Assembly (NCBI RefSeq): GCF_020184175.1
Contig: NC_065530.1
Span: forward strand, 30,853,260 to 30,917,259
DNA: 64,000 nt
Direction: 5' to 3'
DNA from: Aphis gossypii
Lineage: Eukaryota; Arthropoda; Insecta; Hemiptera; Aphididae
Position 1 is the stretch's first letter. Each line of letters starts with the position of its first letter. Shown here piece after piece: positions 1 through 11,969 of the stretch. The translations under genes and the position numbers were made by a program. The notes below the pieces were generated by a model. That model worked only from the letters and a program-made list of their open reading frames with translations. It made no database searches and had not been told where the DNA came from.

Positions 1-536
1 AATGGGCTTCGTTGGTTTTTATAATTAATATTTTTATTATTTATTCAGAAATTACATAAAAACTTTGTTTCGTTACGAATACGAGTATCTTTAAACTGAA
101 TTATACCTAGGTATCTAAAATAGAATTATTTTAAGATGAACATTGATTGCAAGTCAAGTATGTATAGTAGTGTAGGCACTTATGTATGTAAATTAAAAAC
201 TGAGATCAAGTGTCTAGTGCTAATTGCATGAATACCTCCTAATTAAGTACTTTTTATTTACCAATATTATATTTAAATTATAATAACTTATAACTTTTTA
301 ATTTTATATTATTTATTTTTAAGTTCATAAAACAAAATAAATATAAACCTTAATTTTATTTTTCGTATTGATTTTGTTTTTGGCTTTTTTACACTTGGTT
401 TTTATATACATCATAGTATCTCAGTTACTTAACTTCTTTTTGTAGAAACCAACTATCAATTAATGCCATAACATTATCAGTGAACCGCTTATGGTGTATA
501 CCTAATTATTTCACGGACATTGTACGTTTCACCTAC
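1..536 (-). other. Intron of the MFSD11-like gene running off the left edge
   Basis: This follows the donor of the fourth coding exon. It is AT-rich, and I see no exon-like reading frame for the expected LELTFF-type segment of the family. It is inferred to be intronic up to the window edge. Confidence 0.5.
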
Positions 537-2023
537 CGGTAAACAAGAACAATGTACTCAGCAAAAGCATGTCTTTGGTCATCAAAAGCCTCATTGAATC
601 TTTGAGTTCTTTTTTGGGGATCATACTGTTTGGTTTTTGAAAATTTACTTCGTTTTCCTTGTCTTCGGCGTCCACGGACGGACGCAAGATCATCAGTATC
701 AGCGTGCCAAAACCACACACAACTGCCAACACAGTGAACACTAACATTCTAGTGGATTCGTTCAACTCAGTCTTGTCACGGAGCACCAATATCACAAAAA
801 CATTTCCGATACATATGCTGCAAATATAAACGGGATGAGAAAAGTATATTATTTTATATCATATTATAAAATGTTTGTTGATGTCATCTAAAATTTAACA
901 AACTCCGTTTCTCCCAGTCCTATCGTTCAAACTTAAATTTATAAATTAATAGATACCACTAACACAACATAAAAATACCTTATTTTCGACATGGCCCAAA
1001 ATATTCCTGAATTTCTAGATATGGTCGACAAGTCCGAGTTCATGGTTAGGTAAGTGCCCTGCCCTGTCCAAATAATTGATGCGCCGAAACCTAGCAACAC
1101 AGACATGGTATACAGCAGAATGTTGGACGGCCAGAGGAACGGCGTCAAAAATGCTCTGTAAACATTATTAAGCATAAGATGGAATACGCGTATGGTGTAA
1201 TATCATAAAATAAATAGAATACGAGATATTATATAGACATATAGACAATCTTAACTATTCAAATACTTAAAATTATAGCGTATAAATAATATAAATGTTT
1301 CAGTATGAACGTACACGTAACATATCGATCCCAAGTAAATAGATTTTCGACTACCAATCATGCCAATTATTGTCGGTGCCAACCAGTTGCATAGAGCAAA
1401 CACGCCATATATGATGCATAGACTAGTATACCCGTCGCCGGTAAATGAGGGATCTTCTTTTTCGATACTTTTCAATACTGTTTTCTGAAATCAATATAAT
1501 AGATTATGTATAATATATAGTACCATTTCAAGAATATCCTAAGTTCGTGGAAGTATAACATAATAAGTGTTATATGATATGTATATTATGTAGATGATAT
1601 TATATTATTAATTTATCGACTTTAAAGTCTTAATTCAATTTCATTATAATAATACATCGTATATTTCTATACAAAAACATTATTAAAACTAAATGTTTAG
1701 TAAGTTTTAGTAATGACGCATGAACTGCGTCTAAGGTTGTTTGTGCAAATTTCTCAAATATTTTCTAAAGCCCGTCTAGAAATTTACTTATCATAGGTAT
1801 TTTTAAATAACTTATATGATGGCTAATTATTATTAAAGCGTGGTTATAGTAGCTAATATACGAGTATACCTATTTTTTTCATAGCTGTATTACTAAAATA
1901 TAATAGTGTACAATAAAATTGTTATAGTATTATTACCTCGATATTGCTTACGGTCAAAAAAGATGTAAACACAAACATAAATCCTAAACCTAATATGCTT
2001 ATATTCATCAGCCTTCTGTCCAT
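537..2023 (-). CDS. MFSD11: MFSD11/UNC93-like MFS transporter, 5' part (partial)
   Basis: Four coding exons read right to left: 1937-2023 (start ATG at 2023), 1315-1484, 979-1155 and 537-817. All junctions are GT-AG and the phases join without a stop, giving 238 residues plus one base. The family (UNC93-like protein MFSD11) consists of polytopic membrane proteins of the major facilitator fold with about 450 residues, so this is roughly the N-terminal half. Visible family marks are GYTSLCIIYGVF in exon 2, IIWTGQG and NSDLSTISRNSGIFWAM in exon 3, and the acidic loop DAEDKENE followed by MLLLSTLFLFTG in exon 4. These match MFSD11 better than UNC93A/B. The gene runs off the left edge: the exon 4 donor (G|GTAGGT) is intact and no later exon is visible in 1-536. 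The substrate is unknown. The start could also be the methionine five residues further in. Confidence 0.85.
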
Positions 2024-2245
2024 TGTAGAAACGCTGTTTTAATGATGAATATCTAAATAAAGAAGAAAAAATGTTTAATGTATATTTATATCATATATAA
2101 CATATAAAACAAAAACTACGTACCTATACCTAAATCAACTTTGCTGGTTTCGAGTATACCTCGTTATTGAGTAGGTATCTGGTATATAGATAATTATAAT
2201 ATTAGTATGTTCAATTTGAATTGAGTGATGAAAAATTACACAATG

Positions 2246-2260
2246 TGAAAAACGATTCTG
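2246..2260 (+). repeat. Dispersed repeat word (copy 1)
   Basis: The word TGAAAAACGATTCTG occurs here and, reverse-complemented, at 6904-6918. A diverged form lies near 9310-9335 (CACTCGGAATAGTTTTTCATCG). Shared words in flanking AT-rich DNA suggest fragments of one dispersed repeat family. Confidence 0.35.
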
Positions 2261-4022
2261 AGTGGAGACAATCCAATGTCAACTTAAATTTCTATGGATA
2301 TATTAAAATTAATTTATAAAATTATTAATTACAAATCATTTATTTTTTTATTATTAAAATACAACAATTTACCTATATTGTATATTATATACAAATTATT
2401 AAAATTTTATATAATAAATTATTGTTATTAACTTATTAATTACAATCTACTAATCTCGTACTTTATGATAATTTAGGCCAAGACCATTAGTTCCCAAAAT
2501 ATATCCAAGTTGGGTGGCCATAGGACCTTTATCATTTAAAAACCTGCACAGTACTTTTTTTAAATAAAATAAATGTTTGTACCTTAATAAATGTATTTTG
2601 AATATTATGTGATTTAAAATGTAAAAAAAATTCTATAGGTAGCATCATCACTATTTAATAATTTTTAATTTCTGTGTTTAAAGGGTTCCAGTTCCTATTT
2701 AAACCACGTGACTACCAAGACCAAGTTTCATACTACGCCAATGGTATGAAATTTCTCTAAAAAGTTTATAAACTGAATTTAACAAACCTGTGTATTTTAT
2801 TATAGACCTTCGCCGAGTTAACCGTCTTATCCTCGGAATAGCAAATGGCCAACTGCAGTTTTAATTTTTGTTTAATAGAATGCTCTAATAATTATCAACC
2901 CATCGATAATTATTAACGATTGAGTGTTGTGTGATACATAATTATCTTTGATTTCGCGGTATCGTACTTATGTGCGTTTATAGTGATTTTAGCTCGTAAC
3001 ATTTTGAAGCAAATGTACGTATACCGTAAAAAAACTCTATAATTAATAATGCGTACATAGTGTTACAGATTTTTTACAGAATTTGTATTATACGTCTTAT
3101 AATTATTAAAATATAACATCATATATTATCTTTTATAAACTATGAAAGCTATGAGCATAGTCAGAATTGAACCATCAATCTTGTTTTGAAATTGTAGCCA
3201 TTTTAAGATTGTCATTTTTTATGGTATTATATATTCTTAATAGTTAATTTTGAGATAACTATTATGTCCTTAAATTATATTATGATGCAAAGGATAACGA
3301 GTAATGGGTTTTGTTTTTAATCCAGTGCTCTATCCGTGGTAATTATTCATAGATAATCATAATAACAAATTCAAAAATAAAACAATATTATAAAAATGAT
3401 TTCATTTATATTTTACATAAATTCTCATTTTCAACATAGTTAAATTGGTAAGCATCATCGTTAAAATAATAATTCAAAACAAATTTCACCTAATAAGTCT
3501 TAAAAATATGGTTAGTATTATGTATATTATATTCTATTTAACATGGATATTACAATAATAAAAACAATAATTTACGATCGGGTTATTTTTCAGAAATACA
3601 TACAACATGGTATAGTATTTGTTATAATATATTATATAAAACGATATTGTATCTCGTCAGGATAGAAAACAAATCAATAAATTCAACTTTTCATCATCAA
3701 ACTTCTATTAGGTATAATAAGATAACATTAATTAGTCTTCCAAAAGTAAAACATCGAATAGGCCTGAATATGCCTTTATGGGCTTACTAGCCAAGTATAT
3801 ACTAGGGAATTAATCTGAGTCTGATATGAGCTAAAATGCCATGAATGAAATTTAAATGTTAATATGTTTTATCATTTGGCATGATTTTATGAAGCAATTA
3901 TTTGGAAATAGGTTTTGTGTACACATATTATTGTTCTTGAACTTTGAACTACGTCTGTAGTGACACTTAATCAACGCGCTGAAACAACCCGACTCCCAAG
4001 TATTGTCACTCAGAATTTTATA

Positions 4023-4095
4023 TACAGAGTGAATGTTTTATCAAACGTCGTCACTCATTATTTCAAAATCTATTCAATTTTTTGAAAATATATTT
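4023..4095 (+). repeat. Dispersed repeat, diverged copy of the one at 32522
   Basis: The order of blocks ACAGAGTGA, TTTTATCAAAC, ACTCATTATTTC, TTTTTTGAAAATAT matches 32522-32595 (ACAGGGTGA, TTTTATCAAAC, ACTCATTATTTCC, TTTTTTTGAAAATAT) in the same orientation with small gaps. It is probably the end of a transposable element; the type is not determined. Confidence 0.45.
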
Positions 4096-7000
4096 ATTTT
4101 TTATGATTTTTAGTAAAAATACGTTTTTGTTTTTTGTTTCGAAATGTTAAAATATAAGGTGTGTTATTCTATAACCTATCATAAAATTATAAAAATCTTT
4201 ATTATTAAAGCAGTACAGTATAGTGTATAATATTTATTATTACAATATGCATATTTTATTAGATAGGTAGCTTAAATATAACTTATTAATATTTAGAAAG
4301 TCTTTAAATTTAGTATACATTTATTATAAAATTAAGGATGGCAATATTAATCTTTATATAATCACTTTTGAAACATAATTTATTCATAGGTAAATGATTC
4401 AAAATGCAGCTTCATAACGTAACACATTAACACGTGTCAACAAGATGCGAAATATGATCATAAAAAGTACCTAATTTCTAAGGAAATTTAAATAATAATT
4501 TATTTATTTTAAATACTGAATAATGCTTTAAATGTACACATTTACTTAACATGGTTAAGTATATATTTTTATTCATTATTTTTATTACAGTGCAGTGGCG
4601 CGTACTATTATAGTGGAACATATCATTATCAATACGATTAAAATTCTAAAAAGAAAACAAATATTTTTTAAATATATTCGTTGATTTCTAAGAAATCTCA
4701 AATAGTAATTATTTTTTAACTATTTTTCCATTTTTTAAGTATATAGCGTTACATGGCAGTCTTCTTAAGTATTGTATTTTAATTTACCTTTAAAGAGAAA
4801 TTTAAAATAACGCCTGCTGAGGTAGATACTATATTTTGTCACGTAGGTACCGAGTAGTAGTGCTATAATTTTTGTTAAAGCATTTTATCTTTATTCATTA
4901 GAGTTTTCGCACAATACGTCAATACCAGCAGTAGTTAAAAACTCCGTTTATGTTATTTACCAAAACATGTTTGTGCGCATGCGTTCCGAATATCATTTAT
5001 CGGGTAAGGTAAATTAATTTATCGTATTTAATGATCGGTTAAAAAAGACATGGGTTATCGAAAGTATATAAATACCTTTGGTCAATAAGTGACCACATCT
5101 TATTAAATTTTTTTTTTATATTTATTTAAACATATGATATCGACGTATAGATACGAAACTTACGGTATGTAAAAACTAAAGTTTATTTCTTGTTTCACAG
5201 AACTTTATTTTTACGGTAAGGTTAAGTGTGTGTTTGCAAAAACTCTGTCGCGGCAGTCGTATGTTATCAAACCGCCGTAAAAATCAGTTTAATCACGAGA
5301 TATGTGACCACGGACAGCGTAGGTACCACAAAATACTTGACGCTTCACCATGTAAATAAGTTGTCTTCGTTTTATTATAATATTATAATATTAATTCAAT
5401 TACTTAATAAATTTAAATGTTTGCATATAATCCATATAATAAATAAAACGTATACAGTTACATTACTATTTACTGACAATTAAACCTTCTTAGGGTACCA
5501 CGTTCGATAAGGATACACTACTATTATGTAGCTCCCTGTGTGTGTTTGCCATACACTTGAGCTATATTTTATATTATGTATAATCGTGTGAGATGAGTAT
5601 TGATTTTGATTTATAATTTTAAAAAAAAATGGACACTTATAGGTTGCGAGTGATTTTTGTTCACTATAATACGGGTTGGTCGAAACTTTGCCTCTTTATC
5701 ATTGAAACCGAAATGACGCTACAACTGTTATGGCAATTAATATTTTTATATGAAATAAAATATGATCATTTTTAATTTATAATTTATGCGATTTGTTGTT
5801 TGGAAAATATTAATTCAACCAATCGTATTATTTTTATAGTACAATAAATTACTGATAGTAGGTAGTATTAATGTAGGTAGGTATAATAGAATACTCTAAG
5901 AATAGTATGGTAGAAATACGATTAAGAACGCTAGTCATTATGATCGATATCATTTTAACTATTGCGATTGAGAACGCTTAGTTTGTAAAATTTCATGCAA
6001 CGTTGCCAAATATACAGCAGTCTGAAAATCCAAATGTATTTGGTTATCAAAAATATAATATAATACAATATTATAGCATCGGTTCTTACACTTTTATTTC
6101 GGCGGAGCCCTTTTTTTGTACCAAATTCAGTCACGGCGCTGTGCATACCTACCACAAAAAACGGAACAAAAACAAAAATTATATACATTTTAAATTGTAT
6201 TTTATTATGAGCAGTAGACCGCGGTTTCCGCTTAGAGAGAGCTTGAGGGATCCTCCTATAGTGCATGGTTTGGGAGCCACTGATATTACATATAGCAATC
6301 CAAACTTTAAGTTTAACGATTACTTGTTGTTATGTTTGAAATAATACATTGCTGAGTTCATCAATAATGATCATCTATATAAATTACGATATCGAATTGT
6401 TTGGAATGAAAATAATTGGACCATATATAGGTACTCATTACTCGCAGACTCTCATCAGTACGATAAGGTACGCGGTTTCTCGTGTTATGCCCATGAATCA
6501 TTTTACGTTTATATATTTTAATAAAATGAAAAATAACCAAGACGGCAAGACTTACATCCAACCTCCGCGAACGTGGGTGAGAATTTTATTTGATTTAAAA
6601 TCCTACAAATACAGAATTATTATACGGATGAGAGAAGTGTCTTGAGAAGTGGACATATATGAAACACACAAGTCATATATCTACACGGAACTTATATAAT
6701 AATATGTGCCAACGTACGTTGCATAGAATTTCGTTCTCAACAGTTCTAATTAGTATTAGTTTATTTGGGTCGGCGGTCATATTTCATATTTAATTTCGAG
6801 CGTTCTATATGATGCCCACCTCCTCAAAAAAAAAAAAAAAAAAAGGTAACACGTTTTCAATCGTATTGTGACAGGAAATGTATGGCTAATAGAATTCACC
6901 GATCAGAATCGTTTTTCATATTCACTGATTTTTGCATTACAACAGATCTTTTAGTCAAACGACGAGGTGTATAGGTGTTATTAACACCTATTATAGTCAC

Positions 7001-7819
7001 ATACTAAATAGTACAGAGCGACTTTCCTGATTTTCAATTTTGTTTAACAATAACTTAACAGACAAATCTAAAAATAGATATACTCGGCAACAATACAACG
7101 GCATAAATGCATAATTGATTATACAATTATGTTTTTTTTTAAATCATATTAAAAAAAGGTTACCATTAACGAAGTTTTTCTATATTTTTCTGTATTATAT
7201 ATTTATAGATTATCGCTGAGTATTATATTATTTCATTATATAATAATAATAATATTAATAACTAGTAATACGTGTTTACGAGTATGCAGAATAAATATTA
7301 TATAATAATAATAATAAAAAAAAAATTATTGCATGTATATTGCAACACAATACATAAAGCATCGGTTAATTTTATTTATGGACCGTTATCAATCAAGTTC
7401 TATTGCACGTGATAATGATACCCATACCCATAATACCTATTCTATTATCAAATCTAAAATTAATGCCCAAAGGTCGCAATGATTACAATCATGAATCATA
7501 AATATCAACTAAGTTCTAAAAAGTTTAAAAACATATTAGGTACCTATATATTTATAAAAAATATGTACTAACAACTAACAAGGACAATTTACAATTCGTA
7601 AGAACAACACATAACTTTTTTGTGGGTGGCTTTCGGTTAAGTTATGTTGACTTGCAGCTGTGTCTACAAAACAAATGCAATAGGTAGCATGTAGAATAAA
7701 AACACTTCAATTTTTAGTTTTTACTATACCTACATTATAATCACTCTATCATAAAATGAAAATTCAAAAAATACCATTTTTTGGCTTTAAAATGAAGCTA
7801 ATTTTTGTATATAAAAATG

Positions 7820-8510
7820 CAGGGCTTGAAACCTGTAACCGACTTTTACCAGTAACCAGTTACCATAACTAATTTTTGGACTGGTAACCGCTTCCCGGTT
7901 TTTTTGTCTCAATTTTGAGAAGCGGTTACTAATTACCGATAATTACGTATTTCAGTAAAGGGGAAAACCTATAACGTTAACCATTTATTTTTGGAACCTG
8001 TTAATTAATCAAAGCCGTTAATCTCAGAAAGTCAAAACCAATTAATAACGTTACAATAATTAATAATAATTATTTTAAATTTTTAGAACCACAATGTAAG
8101 TTTAAAAATGTAAGAACACCAAAACATCAAAACAAAAATAACCATTGAGTTAACAAGCGGAATATTATCGGTGCACAAACAATGCTGGTAGAATATATCA
8201 CTAAATGTAGAAAATTTGTTGAATATTTATCAATTTATTAATTTTTTTAAATTGTTCCTCTATTAAATAATTTTTTTACAAAATGTTTAATGTTATTTAT
8301 TTTTCATTATTTTCCTGTGATAAAGCACTATATTAAAAAAAATAAAAAAAAAATAATAAAAACCTGTTCCGAAGCGGTTACCGATAATCTTAAAGAATTA
8401 AAACCGCTTCCAGACTGGTATCCGGTAACCACATTTTTAGAGATTATTTTGGTAACCGGTAATCAGTTAACACTAATTCTAAAAAGCCCAAAAACCGGTA
8501 ACCGATTCCG
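7820..8510. repeat. GGTAACC/GGTTACC-rich repeat, probable non-autonomous DNA transposon
   Basis: The stretch begins CAGGGCTTGAAACC, which resembles hAT-type termini. It holds at least six copies, in both orientations, of a core GGTAACC/GGTTACC: near 7883, 7923, 8375, 8423, 8451 and 8495, usually with a flanking C or G (CCGGTAACCG). AAGCGGTTACCGATAA and its inverse AACCGCTTCC also recur. No coding capacity is visible between the clusters. A matching right terminal repeat is not clear. The bases before the left end (TAAAAATG) resemble those after 8510 (AAAAAATG), a possible decayed 8-bp duplication. Confidence 0.45.
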
Positions 8511-9053
8511 AAAAAATGTGTTATAATCACAAAATATAGGTATCTCTAATTATAACGGAATTGACCATTAGTGTCCGAAACAGAATATCAAATACAATAA
8601 ATCCAATAATTTTTAAATTCTATACTAAAATAAATTTTTTTCGATAATTATGTATTCAAAACGGCTGCAGAATTGTTCATTGTACAGAATTATATAAATA
8701 CAATATGTAAGTCGAAATAATGTACATATTAGTTTCTATGTGTATAAAATAATGATGAAATAATAGTAATAAGACCTATATGGGGAAATATTGCCAACAT
8801 TGCATTTAAAACAATTAAGACCACACAGAATTGTGTGTATATTAAGTACAAAAACTGAATTTTCAAAATAGTGTACGAAAATATTGTAAAACTTTATACA
8901 TTTGAAAATCTCAATCATTCATGGTTATTTGTTTTTGAGTTACATGCAAAAAAAAAACAAAATTTTATTTATCATTAATTTTTTTTCCCAACTATTAAGA
9001 AAGTACAAGTAATTTTAAATTCGGAGCAGAACGATTAATGGATTGATTTTACA

Positions 9054-9077
9054 ATGTGTGTGTGTGTGTGTGTGTGT
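9054..9077. repeat. (GT)n microsatellite
   Basis: An uninterrupted alternating TG tract of about 12 units. Confidence 0.8.
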
Positions 9078-9889
9078 ATTATATATAATAAATAGCCAAT
9101 AAAATACTTAAACTTTCAATTAGAAGATGGTTATGGATAGAAAATTGGATTAAGTTTTGTACCTTAAAGAAGTAAAAATTAAAAACTCCCAATACCGTTT
9201 TCTTAAAACTGAAAAAAAACAAAAAAGGAAAAATTGGAATTTTCATGCAAATATGATATTTTTATTGAAATTATTGTTTTGTAGCAATGGTTATTAACAT
9301 TTAGACAATCTTCACTCGGAATAGTTTTTCATCGTATATATATAATATGTATCATATATATAAATTCTAATTTAACAACATCCATTATAGTGATTTACTC
9401 AAATAACGAGTTCCACTTAATGTCTAATATACAGCAGAGCAGTTATAGGTACCCACTTTTTTTACCAAAAATTATCCTTAAAGTTTAAAGTCAAAGTATT
9501 TTTCATACTCCAAAAGGTAATAAAGATATAAAAATTAAAACTAAAGAAATATACATTGTAGTAAAATAAAAACATTTACTACTCCGTTCAGAATTTAAAA
9601 CACTAAATAGAAAAATTATTATTCAGTAAAATAGAAATTAAATCACTCTTAAAATTTAACTAATTTTTTATAAATGATCATAACTATAAAATCGATAAAA
9701 AAACTTTTAACTTGAAAATACTATGCTTAGTCACTTGGAGTTTCTTGGAGTCTTTTTCTTTTGGCCTATTATGTGTTGATAATAAGTAATCAATTAGCTG
9801 TCTATTTTTTGAGCAGTTTAAAAGTTAACAAAAACTAAAAAAATAATATTTGTCTTAAGTAAAAACTGTTCTTAACACTACTCAACAAT

Positions 9890-10060
9890 GTTCAAATTTC
9901 TTTACAAAAAAACAAAGAACACTCGTTATACCCAAAAGCAATTTTGATCAAATTTTGATTTTTTTATAAACAGTTGAATTTCAAATGTTGACAAAATAAC
10001 GAAAATTTGCAATTTTTTTTGTAATTAAAGATTTATAAAATGTTCAATTTGTATAAATAG
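9890..10060 (-). repeat. Dispersed repeat, copy related to 40640-41170
   Basis: On the minus strand the blocks TTGCAAATTTTCGTTATTTTG and TCAACATTTGAAATTCAA align with TTGCAAATATTCATGATTTTG and TCAATATTTGAACTTCAA in 40710-40775 of the plus strand. It is a non-coding dispersed family of unknown class. Confidence 0.4.
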
Positions 10061-11924
10061 GGTTTGACAATAAAATACTAAGTTCTTCGTAAATAATTCT
10101 AATGGAATCAAAGAACCTAAAAAAAAAAAAAAATGTTATTATAATTTTTTTTTATGAATTATGATTATAGCAATGTTATCACTCGAAGTGGTTCGAATTC
10201 CATTAATTTATAAAAATAAATAAATAGGTATAAAACTATAAAATGTAAAAATTAATTAGGATCTATACTTAATAAATAAAATGAATCTAACAATAAATCA
10301 TTATTTTGTACTTTCTACACAGAAAACAGATGTGTAAAATTGACTTAAAATATTACCAAGTATTATAATAACTCACGTAATAATTGATACAAAAACCTTA
10401 TTTTATTCACTCAGCGGTGTGAATAGGACCTATGACTAATGTTGAACACAATTAATAATAATAAAAAAATCATTGAAAAGAGTAAAACAATAAAAATTCA
10501 CAAACGTTTTTGATTTTTAACACACTTCAAAATATGTTGTATACATGCCACATGGGCTTATATAATATACAATATACTTCAACAGTTACATGCAATTGAA
10601 TAAAGACCTATACACTTTTTAAATTCTAATCTACCATGTGAATTTAATAATCAAACATTACTCAGATAAGTAATTGGGAACTGTATCAGAGGTTACAACA
10701 GTTGAATTTGTACAAAATTAATTACCTAATTGCCTACTATTATAAATATAACTTTTTAATTATAACTCATAATTTAATGTTAACATTAAAAATTTTAATC
10801 TAAAAGTTTACTTAACAGGTTTTAATCAAATTTGGAATGGATATAATAAAATATAGAAGATAAAAAATAGGATATAAAGTTTGACCAAAATAAATTAATC
10901 ATTATATTCACTTAAAACTTATGACATTTTAAAAGTGAAATATTTTATATTATCTGTTAGAAATATGTTTGCAATTTTATTTTAATTACCTATCATCTAT
11001 TATTAAACTGTGATTAATAAATTACTATTGATGGATGTTTTAAACTACTCACAGATCCAAGTGATATAAAAAGAAAAATGTTGTATTCCAAAGACCAAAA
11101 ACACATTGTTCCAGCTTCCTGTTAAAATTAAAAATCTACAGTCTACATATTACACATCCATATTATGACAGAGGTATTTCATCTTTGAATTATTTTTATC
11201 AAATAAATGTTATGATTTATCTTTAAAATAAAAAACTGCATTAAAAATATACCTAGAATGTTTATTTAATATATTTTAATGATTGTAATACTTTTCATAA
11301 ATTATTCTGCCTGTGTTTGAATTACAAATTGTCAAATAAAATAAATTGCAAAACAACTTTTTTTCCATAACACATAAAAAAAAAAATAAATAAAAATAAA
11401 CAAATATACTATTTTCTATTCAAAACTAATGTACAAAAATATTGTAAGTACAAATAATGTTAATACATTTTAAACATAAATTATTCTTCAAATTGAATTG
11501 AATTATTGATTATTTAATTCACTTACAAAAACAATTAATTTGCAACATTATTTAAAAACAATATCTTGAATTAAATTAAAAAAATAAACATGAAATATTT
11601 TTTATTTAATTAACTTATATAAAAATATTCATGTCTCTTATTTATAAAAATATTTTCAAACAGTCATACAAACTACTCAAGTAATTCAACATACGAGTGT
11701 AATTGTGAATATTAGAAAAATATTTAAATTACAATTATTAATAACAGTAAAGTATTATAAAATAATATGATTCCTTAGTTTCTAAATGTTGATGGGTGAA
11801 CATAATTAGTACATACGAAAAAATTTGTCATTACCAATATTTGTATTCCTATTACAAATTTCACAAAAATAAATATTTAAAATATACGTACATGGTGACA
11901 ATGTATAAATTAAACTATAGTAGA

Positions 11925-11930
11925 TTTATT
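11925..11930 (-). terminator. Poly(A) signal AATAAA of the SLC26 gene
   Basis: The plus strand reads TTTATT, that is AATAAA on the gene strand, about 40 bases past the stop codon at 11970. Confidence 0.55.
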
Positions 11931-11969
11931 TATCATGTAGGAAAATATTACTAAGAATAACTTGTGTGC

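Larger units (their letters stand above)
2024..7819. other. Gene-free AT-rich intergenic stretch
   Basis: No convincing gene is seen on either strand. The contents are repeat fragments: a 15-base word shared in opposite orientations at 2246-2260 and 6904-6918, a copy at about 4023-4095 of a repeat also present at 32522, a possible hAT right terminal repeat ending at 6282, and a poly-A tract at 6826-6844. A mildly GC-richer patch at 5190-5360 carries an 85-codon open frame without recognisable homology, which I do not call as a gene. Confidence 0.5.
8521..11924. other. Gene-free AT-rich stretch downstream of SLC26
   Basis: I see only low-complexity sequence, a (GT)n microsatellite near 9054-9077 and a repeat fragment at 9890-10060 related to the one at 40640. 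No exon-like frame is supported. Confidence 0.5.

Noticed and set aside
2810..2865. Short plus-strand reading DLRRVNRLILGIANG after a splice-like TTATAG
   Set aside because: Too short, no partner exon, and the minus strand is equally readable; no basis to call a gene.
4592..4620. CAGTGGCGCG, like the left end of the CAGTGGC elements
   Set aside because: No right end or target duplication found.
5226..5483. 85-codon plus-strand open frame
   Set aside because: No recognisable motif, no splice context, and a tail made of AT-rich I/N/Y/K codons; probably chance.
6003..6344. 113-codon plus-strand open frame
   Set aside because: It overlaps a 103-codon frame on the other strand and runs into a hAT-like terminus (inverse CAGTGGCTCCCAAAC ending at 6282); more likely repeat than gene.
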